This document shows, one piece after another, positions 61,236 to 64,000 of a stretch of DNA of 64,000 nucleotides. The position numbers and the translations under genes were made by a program. The stretch is from VRUE01 sp040508545 (GTDB taxonomy: Bacteria > Actinomycetota > Thermoleophilia > Solirubrobacterales > 70-9). Where the stretch lies: the NCBI GenBank assembly GCA_040508545.1, contig JBEVMR010000076.1, positions 13,701 to 77,700 of the forward strand. The letters run 5' to 3'. The notes beneath the pieces are model-generated. The model had not been told where the DNA came from, searched no databases, and was given only the letters and a program-made list of their open reading frames with translations. Each line of letters opens with the position of its first letter. Within the stretch, counting starts at the first letter, position 1.

Positions 61236-62201
61236 ATGTCAACTGTGGTCGCCTCTCCTCCCACGCCCGAGTCGGGCTCGGCGGTAGACCCCCGCTTCGA
61301 GGGCCTCGTCCTCGACTTCCTCTCCTACCTGGAGCTGGAGCGCGGGCTCTCTCGCAACACCCTCAACGCCTACCGCACCGATCTGCTCCAGTACGGCGGG
61401 TTCCTCGCCGAGCACGAGCTGGATGCGCTTGTCGTGCGCCCGGCCGACGTCGGCGACTTCCTCGCCGACCTCGCAACCGGCAACGGCCGTCCGGCCTGCT
61501 CGGCCGCCACCGTCCATCGCAAGACCGCCTGCTTGCGTTCCTTCTACAAGCACCTGCGCCGCGACGAGCTGATCGGCGACGACCCGACCGCGGCGCTGAG
61601 CGCTCCGCGGCGGGCGAAGAAGCTGCCCCAAGTTCTCAACTACGCCGAGGTGCAGAAGCTGCTCGCGGCGCCGCGCGGCAGCGAGCCGACGACGCTGCGC
61701 GACCGGGCGCTGCTCGAGGTGATGTACGCGTGTGGGCTGCGGGCCTCGGAGACGATCGGGCTCGAGATGTCCGATATAGACCTGCGCGAGGGCCTGCTGC
61801 GGGCGCGCGGCAAGGGCTCCAAGGAGCGGATAGTGCCGCTGGGCCGCAAGGCGATAGCGGCGATCTCGGCCTACCTGCGCGGCGGCCGGCCGAAGCTCGT
61901 CGGCGAACGCCACGAGGCACGGCTGTTCGTCAATTTCCGCGGCGGCCCGCTCAGCCGTCAGGGCCTCTACAAGATCGTCCAGCGCCACGCCCGCCAGGCC
62001 GGTCTGGCGGGGCAGATGAGCCCCCACACGCTGCGCCACAGCTTCGCCACCCACCTGCTGGCGGGCGGGTGCGACCTGCGCGCCGTCCAGGAGATGCTCG
62101 GCCACGCCGACATCGCGACGACGCAGATGTACACGCACCTCTCGGGCGAGCGCCTCAAGGAGGTCTACTTCGAGGCTCACCCCCGCGCGACGGAAGCCTA
62201 A
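61236..62201 (+). CDS. xerD: Tyrosine recombinase XerD
   Basis: 321 aa. N-terminal SAM-like core-binding domain (VLDFLSYLELERGLSRNTLNAY near 24-45), then the catalytic domain: Arg in CGLRASE near 169, Lys in GKGSKERIVPLG near 193, HTLRHSFATHLLAGG near 265, His in LGHADIATTQ, and Tyr in MYTHLS near 299. It resolves chromosome dimers at dif. ATG 61236 gives normal length. Position after pyrG matches Rv1701. A hairpin follows at 62219-62254. Confidence 0.95.
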   Translation: MSTVVASPPTPESGSAVDPRFEGLVLDFLSYLELERGLSRNTLNAYRTDLLQYGGFLAEHELDALVVRPADVGDFLADLATGNGRPACSAATVHRKTACLRSFYKHLRRDELIGDDPTAALSAPRRAKKLPQVLNYAEVQKLLAAPRGSEPTTLRDRALLEVMYACGLRASETIGLEMSDIDLREGLLRARGKGSKERIVPLGRKAIAAISAYLRGGRPKLVGERHEARLFVNFRGGPLSRQGLYKIVQRHARQAGLAGQMSPHTLRHSFATHLLAGGCDLRAVQEMLGHADIATTQMYTHLSGERLKEVYFEAHPRATEA

Positions 62202-62218
62202 CTGCCATATGCCCAGAT

Positions 62219-62254
62219 GAAGGGCTGTGTCCCCGGTGGGGGCCACAACCCTTC
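62219..62254 (+). terminator. Hairpin after xerD
   Basis: GAAGGG pairs with CCCTTC, with a TGTG/CACA inner match and CCCC/GGGG at the tip, making a long interrupted stem 17 bp after the xerD stop. AATATC follows instead of a T run, so termination strength is uncertain. Confidence 0.5.
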
Positions 62255-62290
62255 AATATCGCCGTGGCTAGCCTGATAGAACCGGGCGCG

Positions 62291-63211
62291 ATGCCCGAGC
62301 TGCCCGAGGTCGAGACCGTCTGCCGTCAGCTCGAGCCCGAGTTGGAAGGTCGGCGGATCGAATCGCTGGAGGTGCTCGACCCTCGCTGGTGCCGGCCGGC
62401 ACCAGCGAGCGAGCTGGAGGCGACGGCCTCAGGGAGGACGATCGAGCGCCTCGGCCGGCGCGGCAAGTACCTGCTGCTGGGCCTCGACGGCGGGCAGACG
62501 CTCGTCATGCACCTGCGCATGACCGGCAACCTGGTCCTGGTCGAGGGCGAGGACAAGCTCGATCCCTCTGAGGGGATGCGGCTGTACGAGGGCGAGCGCT
62601 CGACCTCCGAGCGGCATCTGCGGGCTCGCTTCGCCCTCGACGACGGCCGTGAGATCTGGTTCACCGACCCGCGCCGCTTCGGCGAGGCACTGCTGCTCGA
62701 CGACGACCAGCTCGACGCCCACTTCGCCTCCCGGCTCGGAGTCGAGCCGCTCTCGGCGGATTTCACGCCCGGGGCCCTGGGGGAGATGGCGGCCGGCCGC
62801 ACGGCGCCGCTCAAGTCCTTCCTGCTCGACCAGAAGGGGGTGGCCGGTGTGGGCAATATCTACGCCGACGAGGCGCTCTTCCGGGCGCAGCTGCACCCGC
62901 TCTCGCCTGCCGGCTCGATGAAGCCCGAGCACCTCGAGGCGCTGCGCGACGCCGTCGTCGCAGCACTGGAAGCGGGGATCGACGGCGGCGGGGCCTCGAT
63001 CGACGACTACCGCGACGGGCGCGGTGAGAAGGGCCGGATGCAGGACGAGTTCCTCGTCCACACCAGAGAGGGGAAGCCGTGCCCGCGCTGCGACGGGACG
63101 GTCGAGCGGATCGTCGTCTCCGGCCGCTCGACCTATTTCTGCCCCGGCTGCCAGGTGCGGCTGCGCCGTAGGCCGCGGCGTCGTCGCCGTCCGGCACGTC
63201 GTTCACCTTAG
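62291..63211 (+). CDS. mutM: Formamidopyrimidine-DNA glycosylase
   Basis: 306 aa. The Schiff-base N-terminus PELPEVETV is intact after Met removal. The H2TH part includes LLDQKGVAGVGNIYADEALF near 175-196, and the zinc finger is CPRC...CPGC near 264-284. It cuts out oxidised purines such as 8-oxoguanine. The C-terminus has an extra Arg-rich stretch (RRRPRRRRRPARRSP), longer than usual and perhaps DNA-binding. Confidence 0.95.
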   Translation: MPELPEVETVCRQLEPELEGRRIESLEVLDPRWCRPAPASELEATASGRTIERLGRRGKYLLLGLDGGQTLVMHLRMTGNLVLVEGEDKLDPSEGMRLYEGERSTSERHLRARFALDDGREIWFTDPRRFGEALLLDDDQLDAHFASRLGVEPLSADFTPGALGEMAAGRTAPLKSFLLDQKGVAGVGNIYADEALFRAQLHPLSPAGSMKPEHLEALRDAVVAALEAGIDGGGASIDDYRDGRGEKGRMQDEFLVHTREGKPCPRCDGTVERIVVSGRSTYFCPGCQVRLRRRPRRRRRPARRSP

Positions 63212-63218
63212 ATGGGTT

Positions 63219-63944
63219 ATGGCCGGCAAGACGCTGAAGACGGAGGCGATCGTCCTGCGCAGCATTCGCTACGGCGAGGCGGATCGCATCCTCCACCTCT
63301 ACACGGCTAAGCGGGGCCGGGTGGGGGCGATCGCGAAGGGCGCGCGCCGTCCCAAGTCTCGCTTCGGCGGCCGCCTCGAGCCCTTCTTCCGGCTCGACCT
63401 GCTGCTGCACGAAGGGCGCGGCGAGCTGCTCACCGTGACCCAGGCCTCGACGGTCGACGGATACCCGCGCCTGCGCGCCTCCGGCTCGGCGCTCACCGCG
63501 GCCGCGCGCGCCTGCGACGCGGTGCTGCGGCTGCTCGACTCGGCCGAGCCCAACCCGCCCGCGTACAACCTGCTCTGCCGCTACCTCGCGCTGCTCGACG
63601 ACCCGGCGGCGCCGGCAGCTGACTCGCTGCAGACGGCGCTCTCCTTCCGGCTCAAGCTGGCGCTTGCCGCCGGCTTCTCACCCGAGCTCGGCTCCTGCAC
63701 CAGCTGCGGCGAGGCGGAGCACCTGGTCGGTTTCTCCGGGGCCGCCGGGGGCGTGGTCTGCGCCAGCTGCGAAGCGGGCTCGTTCCCGCTCTCGGAGGAG
63801 GCGCACGGCTTCATGGTCGAGTCGATCGCCCGGCCCTTGGCGGAGGCGCCCGAAGCGGGCGAGCGCGAGCTGCGCCAGGCTGAGCGGGCGATCGGCGAGA
63901 CGCTCGAGCATCACGCGCATGTTCAACTGCGCGCCGCGGCTTAG
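63219..63944 (+). CDS. recO: DNA repair protein RecO
   Basis: 241 aa. OB-fold N-terminal domain (KTEAIVLRSIRYGEADRILHLYT), the loop IAKGARRPKSRFGGRLEPF near 35-54, a helical middle, and a zinc finger (CTSCGEAEHL, CASC). RecO loads RecA with RecR on SSB-coated DNA. ATG 63219 lies 8 bp after mutM. Standard length. It is followed by a strong ribosome site for the next gene. Confidence 0.94.
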   Translation: MAGKTLKTEAIVLRSIRYGEADRILHLYTAKRGRVGAIAKGARRPKSRFGGRLEPFFRLDLLLHEGRGELLTVTQASTVDGYPRLRASGSALTAAARACDAVLRLLDSAEPNPPAYNLLCRYLALLDDPAAPAADSLQTALSFRLKLALAAGFSPELGSCTSCGEAEHLVGFSGAAGGVVCASCEAGSFPLSEEAHGFMVESIARPLAEAPEAGERELRQAERAIGETLEHHAHVQLRAAA

Positions 63945-63962
63945 GAGGAGGCAGGGAGGGAC

Positions 63963-64000
63963 ATGGCGGAGCAACAGCGGGGAGGCTCCGCCAAGTCCCT
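63963..64000 (+). CDS. Start of next gene, cut by window end
   Basis: ATG 63963 is preceded by TAGGAGGAGGCAGGGAGG, a strong Shine-Dalgarno, and 12 codons (MAEQQRGGSAKS) are visible before the window ends. The product cannot be named from this. Confidence 0.5.
   Translation, partial: MAEQQRGGSAKS

Overview
The window reads as chromosomal DNA of a high-GC Actinomycetota, most plausibly class Thermoleophilia (Solirubrobacterales-like). This is inferred from strong G/C third-position bias, frequent GTG starts with GTGA/ATGA gene overlaps, a NifU-like/MnmA fusion, DUF3866, SteA and MctB/SteB, and CSLREA-type secreted proteins. No rRNA, CRISPR array, complete IS or prophage is visible.

Layout. 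0-7 kb: an HNH nuclease, a lipoprotein, a heterodimeric ABC exporter, a decayed IS-like segment with perfect 15-bp terminal inverted repeats, a secreted protein and a GtrA-like membrane protein. 7.4-11 kb: a short leucyl-tRNA-synthetase-like protein with a degenerate editing domain, then threonine synthase. 11.0-11.9 kb: a tRNA-Met(CAU) whose 3' half is repeated 799 bp away, enclosing two tiny membrane proteins (an att-site-like micro-element). 12-18 kb: M29-like peptidase, glutamate formimidoyltransferase, glyoxalase-II-like hydrolase, hisS and aspS. 18-22 kb: mnmA fused to a NifU-like domain, a secreted Cys-repeat protein, and an ECF sigma factor fused to a zinc-finger/TM/disordered tail.

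22.3-38.9 kb is a housekeeping block: alaS, ruvX, mltG, aroE, aroC, aroKB fusion, aroQ, Xaa-Pro peptidase, (diguanylate cyclase, M42 peptidase, SDR, secreted protein), efp, nusB, a small coiled-coil protein, a polyprenyl synthase and dxs. Much of this order is also known from Mycobacterium tuberculosis (Rv2581c down to Rv2533c). It makes the shikimate-to-chorismate pathway (aroB, Q, E, K, C; aroA and the DAHP synthase are elsewhere) and the entry to isoprenoid synthesis.

39-49.4 kb is an accessory island: secreted proteins with unusual AAA/GAA codon use, an ArsR/SRPBCC pair with a leaderless promoter-operator, a beta-helix protein, a DUF433/PIN pair whose toxin is frameshifted, a second frameshifted PIN-like gene, and three copies of a terminator-containing intergenic repeat.

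49.5-64 kb returns to a conserved block: tlyA, nadK, MFS pump, recN, steA, mctB/steB, a MraY-like transferase, pyrG, M20 peptidase, DUF3866, xerD, mutM, recO. It matches the M. tuberculosis Rv1694-Rv1701 order with insertions. Here ribosome modification, NAD(P) supply, DNA repair and recombination, cytokinesis-linked envelope proteins and CTP synthesis are clustered.
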